Origin: Hoeflea algicola
Lineage (GTDB): Bacteria > Pseudomonadota > Alphaproteobacteria > Rhizobiales > Rhizobiaceae
Direction: 5' to 3'
Assembly: GCF_026619415.1 (NCBI RefSeq)
Contig: NZ_JAOVZR010000001.1
Span: forward strand, 1,736,001 to 1,800,000
Length of the DNA: 64,000 nucleotides
The position numbers were made by a program, and so were the translations under genes. This document shows positions 37,373-46,063 of the stretch, in pieces; position 1 is the stretch's first letter; every line of letters starts with the position of its first letter. The notes under the pieces are model-generated. The model made no database searches, had not been told where the DNA came from, and worked only from the letters and a program-made list of their open reading frames with translations.

Positions 37373-37638
37373 GCGGAACACCGCTTACGGACCAAAGCGC
37401 AGTTACACAGAAGACCGGACACTCTCTCACACAGTCATTGCAGGGCAAAATCTCGCGGAACTGGCAGCCTCAAGGCTTGACCATTCGTCTGGCTATTCCT
37501 GTTCAAATCCTGGCTTCAGACTGACTCGCATTTCAGTATGTTCCAATGTGGCCACGGCTTAGAGGGTCTGATCGAAAGAATCAGGCCTTCCACCTATCGA
37601 CCAAAAGCCAGAGAATGTATTTCTCTTATGCCTCCCAT

Positions 37639-37935
37639 CTAATGAAAGGTTTTCCTCACAATCATCACTTGAAAATGGCCGTTTTCCACTCGAAGTTGCC
37701 AACGTCTCATTGGGACTTTCGGCCCATTGCGGACCTCCGCGACCTCGTTGAATGCTGCACCGCAGCTATAACATTGCTGCCTTTGGTAAAGCACCCACGG
37801 TTCTTGATGGATCAATCTCGGCGCATCGGATAAATCGACCATGTCGGAATCAATACAGGATTCCACAAACTCATCTTTTGCAAAAATTACACGCTGAGTC
37901 TTTTGAGCAGGTTGTGATGGAATTTGACGACCCAC
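37639..37935 (-). CDS. Doubtful small protein with CxxC motif
   Basis: A 98-aa open frame with a GTG start and an AGGAA ribosome-like site 9 bp upstream. It has one CYSCGAAF motif but no recognised family. Its 3' half coincides with a degenerate dispersed sequence also seen near 41.5 and 47.2 kb, where no frame is open, so coding is uncertain. The rest of the 37425-38032 gap has no supportable gene. Confidence 0.35.
   Translation of the reverse strand: MGRQIPSQPAQKTQRVIFAKDEFVESCIDSDMVDLSDAPRLIHQEPWVLYQRQQCYSCGAAFNEVAEVRNGPKVPMRRWQLRVENGHFQVMIVRKTFH
37715..37740 (-). repeat. Dispersed degenerate repeat, copy A
   Basis: On the minus strand the core reads GGTCCGCAATGGGCCGAAAG. Related cores occur at 41545-41571 and 47226-47252. 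The similarity extends some 40 bp further between this copy and the one at 41.5 kb (AGCTGCGGT..CAG before it). Confidence 0.6.
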
Positions 37936-38032
37936 TTTATTTTTCCTGAAGGTCGTCTACGATCAACATATTATAGTCGCCTTCGGTTGTTTCGCGTAGC
38001 TCTTTGCGTTCTGCATAGGAGGACTGTGGACG

Positions 38033-38391
38033 ATGACATCTTCTCCCGACGCCTGGCAGTGCTTGCTTGATGGCGAGCACCGCCTTCGACAATTGGAATC
38101 TCAAGTGAATGAGGCAAAGGCGGGGCACGATGCGGCCGCATTTCTGGCTGCGATAGTGGAATCTTCTGATGATGCCATCATCAGCAAAAGCTTGGTCGGC
38201 ACAATAACGACCTGGAACAAGGCTGCCGAGCGCCTTTTTGGGTACACTGCCAGCGAGGCAATCGGGCAGCAGGTCACGATTATCATTCCCGAAGACCGCC
38301 TCGATGAGGAGCCTGTGATCTTGGCACGTATTCATGCCGGCGATCGAGTTGATCATTTCGAAACGGTACGTCGCAGGAAGGACGGCACTCT
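38033..38391 (+). pseudogene. PAS-domain sensor protein, truncated by IS copy 2
   Basis: The first ~120 residues of a PAS sensor, probably a histidine kinase. It has a coiled N-terminus (EHRLRQLESQVNEAKAGHDAA) and a PAS core (FLAAIVESSDDAIISKSLVGTITTWNKAAERLFGY). The frame runs into IS copy 2 at 38392 after RRRKDGTL, where a PAC motif would start. AGGAGG lies 10 bp before the ATG. The kinase part is missing. A fragment just beyond the IS (39621-39698) looks like a kinase C-terminus. Confidence 0.8.
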
Positions 38392-38425
38392 TGGCGTGCC
38401 CCCATCAGGTGGTCCGGTTTGATTG

Positions 38426-39241
38426 TTAGTGCATCATGGGCGTCTGGTCCATCGGGACAATGCTTTCCGGCGCGGGCGGGCGGTAGCCCAGAGCGCTATG
38501 CGGCCTGACGGTGTTGTAGTGGATACGCCATTGCTCGATCAGGATTTGCGCCTCCCTTAGGCTGTAGAAGATTTCGCCGTTCAGCAGCTCGTCGCGGAAC
38601 CGGGCGTTGAAGCTTTCGCAGTATCCGTTCTCCCATGGTGAGCCTGGCTCTATGTAGGCCGTCTTGGCTCCAACAGCTGCAATCCAATCCCGCACTTTCT
38701 GGGCGATAAATTCCGGCCCATTGTCCGACCGAATGTATTCCGGCGGGTCGCGCAGGATGAATAGGTCTGTCAGAGCATCCAGCACGTCCGTTGAGTTGAG
38801 CTTGCGGTCCACGCGGATCATGAGTGCCTCCCTGGTGTATTCGTCGATGATATTCAGCGTCCGATAGACGCGGCCGTCAGCGGTTCGATCCTGGACGAAG
38901 TCGTAGGACCAGACGTGGTTTGGCCGTTCCGGTCTGAGACGCACACATGATCCGTCGTTCAGCCAAAGCCGCCCCTTTTTCTTCTGCTTTTGTGGCACTT
39001 TCAGCCCTTCACGCCGCCAGATGCGCTCAACCCGCTTATGGTTTACCTGCCAGCCCGCGTTGTTCAGCAGACCGGTGACCATGCGATACCCATAGCGCCC
39101 GTACTTGTCGGCCAGTTCGATGATATCATCGGTCAGCCGTTCTTCATCTGCCCGGCCCTGTGGCACCTTGCGCTGTGTGGATCGGTGTTGTCCGAGCGTG
39201 CGGCAGGCGCGGCGTTCTGATACGCCGAGCTCCCGCCGCAC
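38426..39241 (-). CDS. IS3 OrfB transposase, copy 2
   Basis: 271 aa, DDE residues intact. It differs from copy 1 at RLRPERPN and at LRDPPEYI (Asp for Gly), so it is a distinct allele and not an assembly duplicate. Confidence 0.93.
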   Translation of the reverse strand: MRRELGVSERRACRTLGQHRSTQRKVPQGRADEERLTDDIIELADKYGRYGYRMVTGLLNNAGWQVNHKRVERIWRREGLKVPQKQKKKGRLWLNDGSCVRLRPERPNHVWSYDFVQDRTADGRVYRTLNIIDEYTREALMIRVDRKLNSTDVLDALTDLFILRDPPEYIRSDNGPEFIAQKVRDWIAAVGAKTAYIEPGSPWENGYCESFNARFRDELLNGEIFYSLREAQILIEQWRIHYNTVRPHSALGYRPPAPESIVPMDQTPMMH

Positions 39242-39273
39242 ATGGTCGATGCACTTGCGCCGACGCGAAGGGC

Positions 39274-39552
39274 TTAGAAGTTTCCCTTTGCCGCCTCGGT
39301 CAGGATGAGTTTGTCCAGTGTCAGGTCAGACACCGCCCGCCGAAGCCGCTGGTTCTCCTTCTCCAGCTCTTTCAGCCGAGTGAGTTGAGATCGCTGCATC
39401 CCGCCATAGAGCTTCCGCCATCGATAAAACGTCTGCTGTGTCACGCCGATCTGGCGCACCGCGTCAGCAATCGTCGCACCTTGCCCTTGCAGAACTTCAA
39501 CCTGCCGAAGCTTCGATACAATCTCTTCCGGCTTCTCTCGTTTTCCAGCCAT
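39274..39552 (-). CDS. IS3 OrfA, copy 2
   Basis: 92 aa, identical in protein sequence to OrfA of copies 1 and 4, with the same GGGAAAC slip site before its stop. Confidence 0.92.
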   Translation of the reverse strand: MAGKREKPEEIVSKLRQVEVLQGQGATIADAVRQIGVTQQTFYRWRKLYGGMQRSQLTRLKELEKENQRLRRAVSDLTLDKLILTEAAKGNF

Positions 39553-39620
39553 CGCTGATCCTCCAATTTGAGGGATAATCTATCCCAGTTGGTGGACCAC
39601 TTTCAGGGGGCAACTCCACG

Positions 39621-39698
39621 TTGTCCGTCGTGTCCGACGACGACAGGACGGTTTTCACGATGGTGATGCCGCTCACTGATCCCAATTCATCTGAATAG
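39621..39698 (+). pseudogene. Possible sensor-kinase C-terminal fragment
   Basis: Immediately after IS copy 2, an open frame (LSVVSDDDRTVFTMVMPL, ending TAG) resembles the last strand of a histidine-kinase ATPase domain. If it belongs to the PAS gene on the other side, the IS marks an internal deletion. The fragment is too short to be sure. From 39699 to 40064 nothing else is supportable. Confidence 0.35.
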
Positions 39699-40064
39699 AT
39701 TCGAGGCGGCCAACCAAAATTTGAAATCTTACTCTTGGTAGCTTTTCTGCGTCCACACGCAAGCGCAGATAAACTCAACTGATTGCGACCGAACGGGATC
39801 GCGTACGCCCTAGAAAATTCATTATGAGTTTAGGGGCTTACCGCCCGTTTGACACGCTTGTTGAGTTCTGGTGCACCGACACTTTCGGCCCAAATTAAAC
39901 CTGGTGATCTACGCAGCTAGTGACCGGTTCGAATTCGAAACAGATATGATACCGGCATTTACGAAAGCTGGAAAAATGGCTACAGCTTCAGCTGAAAGAG
40001 CGCACGGTCTCTCAATCACACTTCAACGATCTATGCCGCCTTCTCGCTATGAAGGGGAAATATC

Positions 40065-40451
40065 ATGGGTGGAGCTGATCCACTTCTACTCAGCCAAATT
40101 GTCGTTAGGCTATGCCTATTCCTTGTCGCGGCCATCGCTCTGACAGGCGGTGTTCTTCAGTTTTTCGCCGGTCAACCCCACACGACCCCACGTTTGGATA
40201 ACGTGCACCGCTTTATGGCAGGGATATATTTCTCGACAGGCCTCATTAACCTCTGGGCGGCCGTTACCATCAGGCATCAAGGCACGCTGGTCTATTTGCT
40301 TGCTTTTGGCATTCTTCTCGCGGGAACGGGCAGACTCTTATCTATTCGACGTGTTGGCCTGCCCGAGCCGCGCTTCGTATGGCTTGCCTATCTCATCCCC
40401 GAACTCATTCTGCCTTTCGTCATTGCAGCGGCTCACTACGCGAGCGGGTGA
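40065..40451 (+). CDS. DUF4345 membrane protein
   Basis: A 128-aa protein with four predicted transmembrane helices and the DUF4345 pattern (LTGGVLQFF..., LDNVHRFMAGIYFSTGLINLWAA, LLAFGILLAGTGRLLSIRRVG). GAAGGGG precedes the ATG. Function unknown. It is a single gene between IS copies 2 and 3. Confidence 0.8.
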   Translation: MGGADPLLLSQIVVRLCLFLVAAIALTGGVLQFFAGQPHTTPRLDNVHRFMAGIYFSTGLINLWAAVTIRHQGTLVYLLAFGILLAGTGRLLSIRRVGLPEPRFVWLAYLIPELILPFVIAAAHYASG

Positions 40452-40819
40452 GTGGCTCCGCCAACTCATGTCATGCGATCAGTAGAAATTGCATCTGGCT
40501 TCCATTCCGCCCTTAGCAGAGGTCAATTTGAGTTGCATATGAGAATACATGTAGGTTGAAGAGTATCGCGACATAATTCGAAGTTCTAAGAGTCCAAAAA
40601 CCGACGATCGCAAGAGGTGCGACGAAGTTCAGCTTCCCGTTTAACTAGCGCTTCATATCGATGCCGGCCAGTAAACCGCGCTAGACGAGTTTTAGAAATA
40701 GTTTATGCTTGAAACCCCAACGGCAGCCCCTTAATTACTCGTATCGCTTGTCGGGACGGCGGCCTCCAAATTGAAGTACGATGGACAGACCGTCTGATTA
40801 AAAAAAGTGGAACCAGATT
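40452..40819. other. Gene-free stretch
   Basis: These 368 bp between the DUF4345 and MucR genes hold no open frame with family resemblance, no hairpin terminator I can support and no repeat shared with the rest of the window. They presumably contain the mucR promoter. Confidence 0.5.
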
Positions 40820-41242
40820 ATGACTGAAGTGACTAAAGGCTACGGCGCTGATCTCCTTCTCGAGTTGACGGCCGAAATTGTCGCGGCCTTTGTGAGCCAC
40901 AATTCTGTAACTGCAAATGATCTGCCAAATTTGATTAGCCAGGTGCATGCAGCGATCGGCAGCACAACGGTGCCCGTTGAAGAAATTTTGGAGAAGCAAA
41001 AGCCTGCCGTTACGGTGCGTCGTTCGATCCAGAATGATCATCTGATCTGCCTGGAAGACGGTCAGAAATTCAAGTCACTCAAGCGCCACCTGATGAGCCA
41101 TCATGGCCTGACTCCCGATCAATACCGTGAAAAATGGGAACTGCCTGCCGACTACCCGATGGTTGCACCAGCCTATGCCGAGGCGCGCTCGCGTCTTGCC
41201 AAGGAAATGGGCCTGGGCCAAAAGCGCAAGCGCGGCAAGTAA
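40820..41242 (+). CDS. MucR/Ros-family zinc-finger regulator
   Basis: A 140-aa regulator of the Ros/MucR family: an N-terminal [16 protein letters not shown] helix region and a prokaryotic C2H2-like finger ([19 protein letters not shown]) followed by the conserved [20 protein letters not shown]. In this family the first finger ligand pair is often altered, and here CxxD replaces CxxC as in other MucR proteins. Family members control exopolysaccharide, motility and symbiosis or virulence genes and silence horizontally acquired DNA. Finding one in the mobile region suggests an accessory copy. Confidence 0.92.
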   Translation: MTEVTKGYGADLLLELTAEIVAAFVSHNSVTANDLPNLISQVHAAIGSTTVPVEEILEKQKPAVTVRRSIQNDHLICLEDGQKFKSLKRHLMSHHGLTPDQYREKWELPADYPMVAPAYAEARSRLAKEMGLGQKRKRGK

Positions 41243-41746
41243 GTCCAGATCGTATGCTGGTTCATTGTCCATTGTTTGGGCCTCAAACATGAACCGCATA
41301 AGAGCCCCGAGCCGAAATCAACAGGGAACCTTGATCGGTTCGGTACGAAATAGGCTTCGGCGTTCAATTTCAATTCGAATCTAACGCTCCTCAAAGCCTG
41401 TGGGCTCATTATTTTGCGGGAGCTGGGAAAGTCCGGCGGGATGGGGCGAAATCGCGTCTAGTTGCGCGGTATCAACATGTTTCGCCCGTCTGCAGTGACG
41501 GGCAACCAGGGCAGCTCAGGACGCGGAGCGGACAAAAGTCGTTGGCGCTTCCGGCCCTTTGCGGACCTCCGTCACCTTGTCACATACTGAACCGCAGCTT
41601 CAGTATTGCCGCCATTCATCAATAACCCGAAATTTTAGATGGAATATCGGTGGCTGCTGATTGCCGTTACTCGCGGGACATTCCTTTAGCCTTCCTGAAA
41701 TTGGGGAGGAAGAGATATTTGCAAACGGCGGCCAACGCGAGATACA
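41243..41746. other. Gene-free stretch with dispersed repeat copy B
   Basis: These 504 bp contain a degenerate repeat (core at 41545-41571, minus strand GGTCCGCAAAGGGCCGGAAG) matching copy A. All frames in the region are interrupted. The GCTA at 41747-41750 is the left target duplication of IS copy 3. Confidence 0.55.
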
Positions 41747-41816
41747 GCTATGGAGTTGCCCCCTGAAAGTGGTCCACCAACTGGGATAGATTATCCCTCA
41801 AATTGGAGGATCAGCG

Positions 41817-42095
41817 ATGGCTGGAAAACGAGAGAAGCCGGAAGAGATTGTATCGAAGCTTCGGCAGGTTGAAGTTCTGCAAGGGCAAGGTGCGACGATT
41901 GCTGACGCGGTGCGCCAGATCGGCGTGACACAGCAGACGTTTTATCGATGGCGGAGGCTCTATGGCGGGATGCAGCGATCTCAACTCACTCGGCTGAAAG
42001 AGCTGGAGAAGGAGAACCAGCGGCTTCGGCGGGCGGTGTCTGACCTGACACTGGACAAACTCATCCTGACCGAGGCGGCAAAGGGAAACTTCTAA
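41817..42095 (+). CDS. IS3 OrfA, copy 3
   Basis: 92 aa; differs from the other copies by Arg for Lys in WRRLYGG. The GGGAAAC slip site is conserved. Confidence 0.92.
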   Translation: MAGKREKPEEIVSKLRQVEVLQGQGATIADAVRQIGVTQQTFYRWRRLYGGMQRSQLTRLKELEKENQRLRRAVSDLTLDKLILTEAAKGNF

Positions 42096-42127
42096 GCCCT
42101 TCGCGTCGTCGCAAGTGCATCGACCAT

Positions 42128-42943
42128 GTGCGGCGGGAGCTTGGCGTATCGGAACGCCGCGCCTGCCGCACGCTCGGACAACACCGATCCACACAGCGCA
42201 AGGTGCCACAGGGCCGGGCAGATGAAGCACGGCTGACCGATGATATCATCGAACTGGCCGACAAGTACGGGCGCTATGGGTATCGCATGGTCACCGGTCT
42301 GCTGAACAACGCGGGCTGGCAGGTAAACCATAAGCGGGTTGAGCGCATCTGGCGGCGTGAAGGGCTGAAAGTGCCACAAAAGCAGAAGAAAAAGGGGCGG
42401 CTTTGGCTGAACGACGGATCATGTGTGCGTCTCAGACCGGAACGGCCAAACCACGTCTGGTCCTACGACTTCGTCCAGGATCGAACCGCTGACGGCCGCG
42501 CCTATCGGACGCTGAATATCATCGACGAATACACCAAGGAGGCACTCATGATCCGCGTGGACCGCAAGCTCAACTCAACGGACGTGCTGGATGCTCTGAC
42601 AGACCTATTCATCCTGCGCGGCCCGCCGGAATACATTCGGTCGGACAATGGGCCGGAATTTATCGCCCAGAAAGTGCGGGATTGGATTGCAGCTGTTGGA
42701 GCCAAGACGGCCTACATAGAGCCAGGCTCACCATGGGAGAACGGATACTGCGAAAGCTTCAACGCCCGGTTCCGCGACGAGCTGCTGAACGGCGAAATCT
42801 TCTACAGCCTAAGGGAGGCGCAAATCCTGATCGAGCAATGGCGTATCCACTACAACACCGTCAGGCCGCATAGCGCTCTGGGCTACCGCCCGCCCGCGCC
42901 GGAAAGCATTGTCCCGATGGACCAGACGCCCATGATGCACTAA
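42128..42943 (+). CDS. IS3 OrfB transposase, copy 3
   Basis: 271 aa with the DDE residues intact. Distinct substitutions (RADEARL, GRAYRTL, DEYTKEAL) set it apart from copies 1, 2 and 4, which are closer to one another. Confidence 0.93.
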   Translation: MRRELGVSERRACRTLGQHRSTQRKVPQGRADEARLTDDIIELADKYGRYGYRMVTGLLNNAGWQVNHKRVERIWRREGLKVPQKQKKKGRLWLNDGSCVRLRPERPNHVWSYDFVQDRTADGRAYRTLNIIDEYTKEALMIRVDRKLNSTDVLDALTDLFILRGPPEYIRSDNGPEFIAQKVRDWIAAVGAKTAYIEPGSPWENGYCESFNARFRDELLNGEIFYSLREAQILIEQWRIHYNTVRPHSALGYRPPAPESIVPMDQTPMMH

Positions 42944-42987
42944 CAATCAAACCGGACCACCTGATGGGGGCACGCCAGCTAAGCACA

Positions 42988-43016
42988 TTGACATAATACC
43001 GACTGGTTGGTATTAT
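42988..43016 (+). promoter_or_regulatory. Promoter with an operator in the -35/-10 spacer
   Basis: TTGACA (42988-42993), a 17-bp spacer, then TATTAT (43011-43016). A near-perfect palindrome fills the spacer and overlaps the -10: ATAATACC (42993-43000), inner GAC-TG-GTT, GGTATTAT (43009-43016). It precedes the TetR gene by 7 bp, so binding would block RNA polymerase directly. Autoregulation is the natural reading. Confidence 0.85.
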
Positions 43017-43023
43017 ATTTGGC

Positions 43024-43686
43024 ATGAACAGACCGACACATCAATCACCTGAACGCGGCAGTGCCCGGACACGGCTTCTTGAAGCCGCACGGGATGTCAT
43101 TCGGCAAAAGGGTTTTACCGCAACCTCCGTGGACGATCTTTGCAGCGCGGCAGAGGTCACCAAGGGGGCATTCTTCCACCATTTCAAATCCAAGGAGACC
43201 CTTGGAGTGGAAGCGGCAAACTACTGGTCGGAAACAACGGGTGCCCTGTTTGCTGGTGCGCCCTATCATGAGCAGGAAAACCCGCTGGACCGTGTTTTGG
43301 CTTATATCGATTTCCGCAGAGCCATCATCGGCGGCGAGACCTGGGAATACACCTGTCTTGTTGGAACCATGACCCAGGAGCTTCACGATCTGGCTCCTGC
43401 CATTCGGGACGCTTGCGCTGACAGCATCTTCAATCACGCCGCAACGCTTGAAGCCGATATCTCAGCTGCCATGCAAGCGCATGATATCAAGGCCAATTGG
43501 ACCGCCGCAAGCCTGGCCCGTCATACGCAGGCAGCAATTCAAGGTGGCTTCATTTTGGCCAAAGCCTCAGGCGATCCGGAGTTGGCGCGTGAAACCGTTG
43601 ATCATCTGCGCCGCTACATAGAAATGCTGTTCGGAGTTGGAGGAGAACAAACAGAAAGAAGTCCAGAGGAAACCGACAATGACTGA
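43024..43686 (+). CDS. TetR/AcrR-family regulator of the VOC/SRPBCC operon
   Basis: A 220-aa repressor with a TetR helix-turn-helix ([21 protein letters not shown], then [17 protein letters not shown]) and a helical C-terminal ligand domain. It is the first gene of an operon with three small enzymes. Its last codons overlap the next gene's start. The short ATG-to-promoter distance suggests a nearly leaderless mRNA. Confidence 0.9.
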   Translation: MNRPTHQSPERGSARTRLLEAARDVIRQKGFTATSVDDLCSAAEVTKGAFFHHFKSKETLGVEAANYWSETTGALFAGAPYHEQENPLDRVLAYIDFRRAIIGGETWEYTCLVGTMTQELHDLAPAIRDACADSIFNHAATLEADISAAMQAHDIKANWTAASLARHTQAAIQGGFILAKASGDPELARETVDHLRRYIEMLFGVGGEQTERSPEETDND

Positions 43687-44161
43687 CCTCGTAACTTGCC
43701 TTTGGTATGACCATGGAGAGGCAAAAAAAGCCGCAGAGTTTTATACCAACACTTTTCCAGACAGTCATGTTGATCGGGTCAATACCGCACCCTCCGATTT
43801 TCCTGGTGGGAGTGATGGTAGTGAACTGACCGTCGAATTTACCGTTGTCGGGAGCAAGTTTGTCGGCCTGAACGGCGGGCCAATCTTCATTCCCAACGAA
43901 GCCGTCAGTTTCATGTTGGTGACCGAAAGCCAGGAAGAGACCGACTGCTATTGGGATGCGATTGTTGGCAATGGCGGCACGGAAAGCGAATGTGGCTGGT
44001 GCAAGGACCGGTGGGGGCATTCATGGCAGATTACACCTAGATTGCTACTTGAACTGACGATGAGCCCCGACAAGAAAAAAGCTCAACGCGCTTTCGAAGC
44101 GATGATGACGATGAAAAGGATTGATATCGCCACGCTTGAATCTGCAGCCAACAGAAACTGA
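43679..44161 (+). CDS. VOC-family protein (PhnB/3-demethylubiquinone-like)
   Basis: A 160-aa protein with a PhnB-type VOC fold: [26 protein letters not shown], then [19 protein letters not shown] and [15 protein letters not shown]. Such proteins are often annotated as 3-demethylubiquinone methyltransferases by similarity, but they lack a SAM site; binding or isomerase activity is more likely. Start at 43679 overlaps the TetR stop. Confidence 0.85.
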   Translation: MTDLVTCLWYDHGEAKKAAEFYTNTFPDSHVDRVNTAPSDFPGGSDGSELTVEFTVVGSKFVGLNGGPIFIPNEAVSFMLVTESQEETDCYWDAIVGNGGTESECGWCKDRWGHSWQITPRLLLELTMSPDKKKAQRAFEAMMTMKRIDIATLESAANRN

Positions 44162-44173
44162 AGGCGCTCTATC

Positions 44174-44590
44174 ATGGCTAAACAGAAAATCACCATCGTG
44201 ACCGAGATTGCCGCCCCTCTCGAACGGGTATGGGCAGGTTACACGGCACCTGAAGCCATCACGCAGTGGAATTTTGCGTCCACTGATTGGTGCTGCCCGC
44301 GCGCGGAAACCGATCTCAAGGTGGGCGGGAAATACTGTGCGCGAATGGAAGCCAAAGACGGAAGTTTCGGATTCGATTTTGAAGGCGTCTATGAAGAAGT
44401 TGAACTGCACAAAGCAATTACCCTTGTCATGAATGACGGACGCAAGGCACGCACGACCTTCGAGATCAATGGCAATATGACAAAGGTGAACACCGCTTTC
44501 GATGCAGAGGACCAGAATTCAATCGAGATGCAGCGGGATGGCTGGCAGGCGATCCTGGACAATTTCAAGCACTATGTTGAAGCGCAATAA
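44174..44590 (+). CDS. SRPBCC/AHSA1-type protein
   Basis: A 138-aa START-like (AHSA1) fold protein: ITIVTEIAAPLERVWAGYTAPEAITQWNF and the C-terminal helix GWQAILDNFKHYVE. It probably binds a hydrophobic ligand. SRPBCC proteins frequently share operons with VOC proteins and small regulators in alphaproteobacteria. Confidence 0.85.
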   Translation: MAKQKITIVTEIAAPLERVWAGYTAPEAITQWNFASTDWCCPRAETDLKVGGKYCARMEAKDGSFGFDFEGVYEEVELHKAITLVMNDGRKARTTFEINGNMTKVNTAFDAEDQNSIEMQRDGWQAILDNFKHYVEAQ

Positions 44591-44696
44591 TCCGTGACCT
44601 TTTTGGCGGCGCTGCAAATGTGTGTATTCGGCAGAAGTGAAAACAATGAATGAATACAGGCGGCGTGCAAGCGCCCAAAATGGGAGGAGAGAGACC

Positions 44697-45479
44697 ATGT
44701 CCAATAAGCACGGAACACCAATTTGGTATGAACTGATGACTGATGATCCCGATGCGGCGCAGAAATTCTACGGCGCGGTCATGGCATGGACGTTTGAAAA
44801 AATGTCCGGCGACCCTTCAGTGGACTACCGTATCGCTTCAGCGAGCAAGGAAACCGTTGCTGGTATCTTGAAAACACCCGAGCACGCCACTGGCATGCCG
44901 AGCGCATGGTTTATCTATGTCGGTGTTGATGATGTTGATGCGTCTGCGGCAAAGGTAAAATCGCTTGGTGGAAAAATCGATATTGAGCCGGCCGACATTC
45001 CTGGTGTCGGGCGTTTTGCTTTCTGCACTGATCCGCAGGGTGCGCATTTCTACCTGATGCGCGGCAACAGTGATGAGGATAGCACGGCTTTCACCCCCAT
45101 GAGGCCCGGCCACTGTTGCTGGAACGAACTCGTCACGTCCGACCAGAAAGTGGCGCTAGATTTCTACAGCAATCTGTTTGGCTGGGAACATGGCGGCGCG
45201 ATGCCGATGGGCCCCGCGGGTGATTATACCTTCATCAATCATGATGGCGGGATGATCGGTGGCGTGATGGACTCGCAACAAAAAGACGCCAAGCCGTATT
45301 GGAATTTTGCAATGCAGGTCGCCGATATCGACAAAGCCAAGACAGCCGTAGAAAATGCTGGCGGTAGTGTCCGAATGGGGCCAATGGAACTGCCGAACAA
45401 CGGCGGCTGGTTGATCCAGACTGACGACCCGCAGGGCACAAAGATTATGTTCGTCGGATCACGGAAGAAAGCCGAGTAA
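44697..45479 (+). CDS. Two-domain VOC-family protein
   Basis: 260 aa with two tandem glyoxalase-like modules (GTPIWYELMTDDPDAAQKFYGAVM and HCCWNELVTSDQKVALDFYSNLFGW). This matches the VOC family called CFP32/Rv0577-like or glyoxalase-type. The ATG at 44697 has a strong ribosome site (GGGAGGAGAG). The preceding gap is about 100 bp, so it may share the operon or have its own start. Confidence 0.87.
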   Translation: MSNKHGTPIWYELMTDDPDAAQKFYGAVMAWTFEKMSGDPSVDYRIASASKETVAGILKTPEHATGMPSAWFIYVGVDDVDASAAKVKSLGGKIDIEPADIPGVGRFAFCTDPQGAHFYLMRGNSDEDSTAFTPMRPGHCCWNELVTSDQKVALDFYSNLFGWEHGGAMPMGPAGDYTFINHDGGMIGGVMDSQQKDAKPYWNFAMQVADIDKAKTAVENAGGSVRMGPMELPNNGGWLIQTDDPQGTKIMFVGSRKKAE

Positions 45480-45650
45480 TTTCGAAGCGACGACACGTCG
45501 GCAGGGTGCGAAGCGGACTCTGGCTGCTTCGCATCAATCGCCGTCGTTTGGCCGTAGATAGCAAACTCCAATGTTGGCAAAACTGGATGAGTGAATGTTC
45601 TCTATACTGCCCCTCCAAAACATGCCGTCGCTTTCGCCTTGATCAGACAA

Positions 45651-45887
45651 TCAGCGAAAATTATCGAGAAGGGATATCACTTCCGCCACAAGTTTGTCAG
45701 TTTCGGCGGATGCAAAAGTGGAATGTTCGAGATCAGCAACCAGCGATATTAGTGCTGTCCACACGGCATCCTTCGACCACCCAGCCGCGACAACGCGATC
45801 TACAATCTCGGTCATGAGCGGCTCAAGCTCTGCCTCTAACTCGCGCCCGTAATTGGGATGATCTGGAGGAAGGCGCGGTGACTTCAT
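45651..45887 (-). CDS. Hypothetical small protein
   Basis: A 78-aa acidic helical protein (MKSPRLPPDHPNYGRELEAELEP...), with a pattern seen in rhizobial small proteins but no named domain. Its start overlaps the stop of a 25-codon frame (ATGA). Confidence 0.6.
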   Translation of the reverse strand: MKSPRLPPDHPNYGRELEAELEPLMTEIVDRVVAAGWSKDAVWTALISLVADLEHSTFASAETDKLVAEVISLLDNFR

Positions 45888-45961
45888 TCGGTCGATCCTT
45901 GTAAGCGGCGCTCCATGTCGCTGTTTTCGCGTATGGCCATCTCGGCGAGGTGATATGGCAT
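45884..45961 (-). CDS. Possible 25-aa upstream peptide
   Basis: MPYHLAEMAIRENSDMERRL... ends in TGA overlapping the ATG of the 78-aa gene, the layout of translational coupling. No strong ribosome site precedes it, so it could be the in-frame relic of a longer gene or a leader peptide. Confidence 0.35.
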   Translation of the reverse strand: MPYHLAEMAIRENSDMERRLQGSTE

Positions 45962-46063
45962 TTCAAATTGACCGAAATTGGCAATGCCGACAAGCCCGAC
46001 CACAAAAACTCTTATGACGTAATTCCGTGTTAGCTATTACGCTTTGTTGACGTCCGTACTGCC

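Larger units (their letters stand above)
34925..37388 (+). mobile_element. Intact IS66-family element with 8-bp target duplication
   Basis: A 2464-bp element bounded by GTAAGCGGTGTTC and its inverted copy (ending GAACACCGCTTAC). The 8-bp direct repeat GGACCAAA flanks it at 34917-34924 and 37389-37396, the expected IS66 duplication length. It carries tnpA, tnpB and tnpC intact. It inserted just upstream of the IS256-type transposase start and so is the youngest layer here. Confidence 0.93.
33624..37424 (-). mobile_element. IS256-family element split by an IS66 insertion
   Basis: Terminal repeats can be matched across the nested insertion: the left end (33624 onward, read outward-in) and the right end (to 37424) share GAGTGTC and, further in, TACACAGA with most of a 23-bp arm. 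Between 34925 and 37388 lies an IS66 element. No 8-bp target duplication is evident outside the ends, so the outer flanks are rearranged. The transposase gene is on the minus strand. Confidence 0.75.
38392..39618 (-). mobile_element. IS3-family (IS407-like) element, copy 2
   Basis: A complete 1227-bp copy in inverse orientation. The flanking bases (CTCT left, CGTT right) do not match, so the target duplication is lost. It ends the PAS gene. Its two frames are open. Confidence 0.93.
41751..42977 (+). mobile_element. IS3-family (IS407-like) element, copy 3, with 4-bp target duplication
   Basis: A complete 1227-bp copy flanked by GCTA at 41747-41750 and 42978-42981. A 4-bp duplication is normal for the IS407 group. 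This is the only copy here that still shows a simple insertion. It is also the most divergent in sequence. Its right end lies 10 bp before the -35 box of a TetR gene. Confidence 0.95.

Noticed and set aside
37480..37530. A T-loop-like GTTCAAATC suggesting a tRNA fragment
   Set aside because: The arms do not pair and no acceptor or anticodon stem can be formed around it.
32155..39618. Composite transposon between IS copies 1 and 2
   Set aside because: Outer flanks GAAA and CGTT differ, and no exchange of flanks between any pair of copies yields matching 3- or 4-bp duplications.
39871..40143. A 90-aa frame before the DUF4345 gene
   Set aside because: It overlaps the start of the DUF4345 gene in another frame and has neither domain nor ribosome site.
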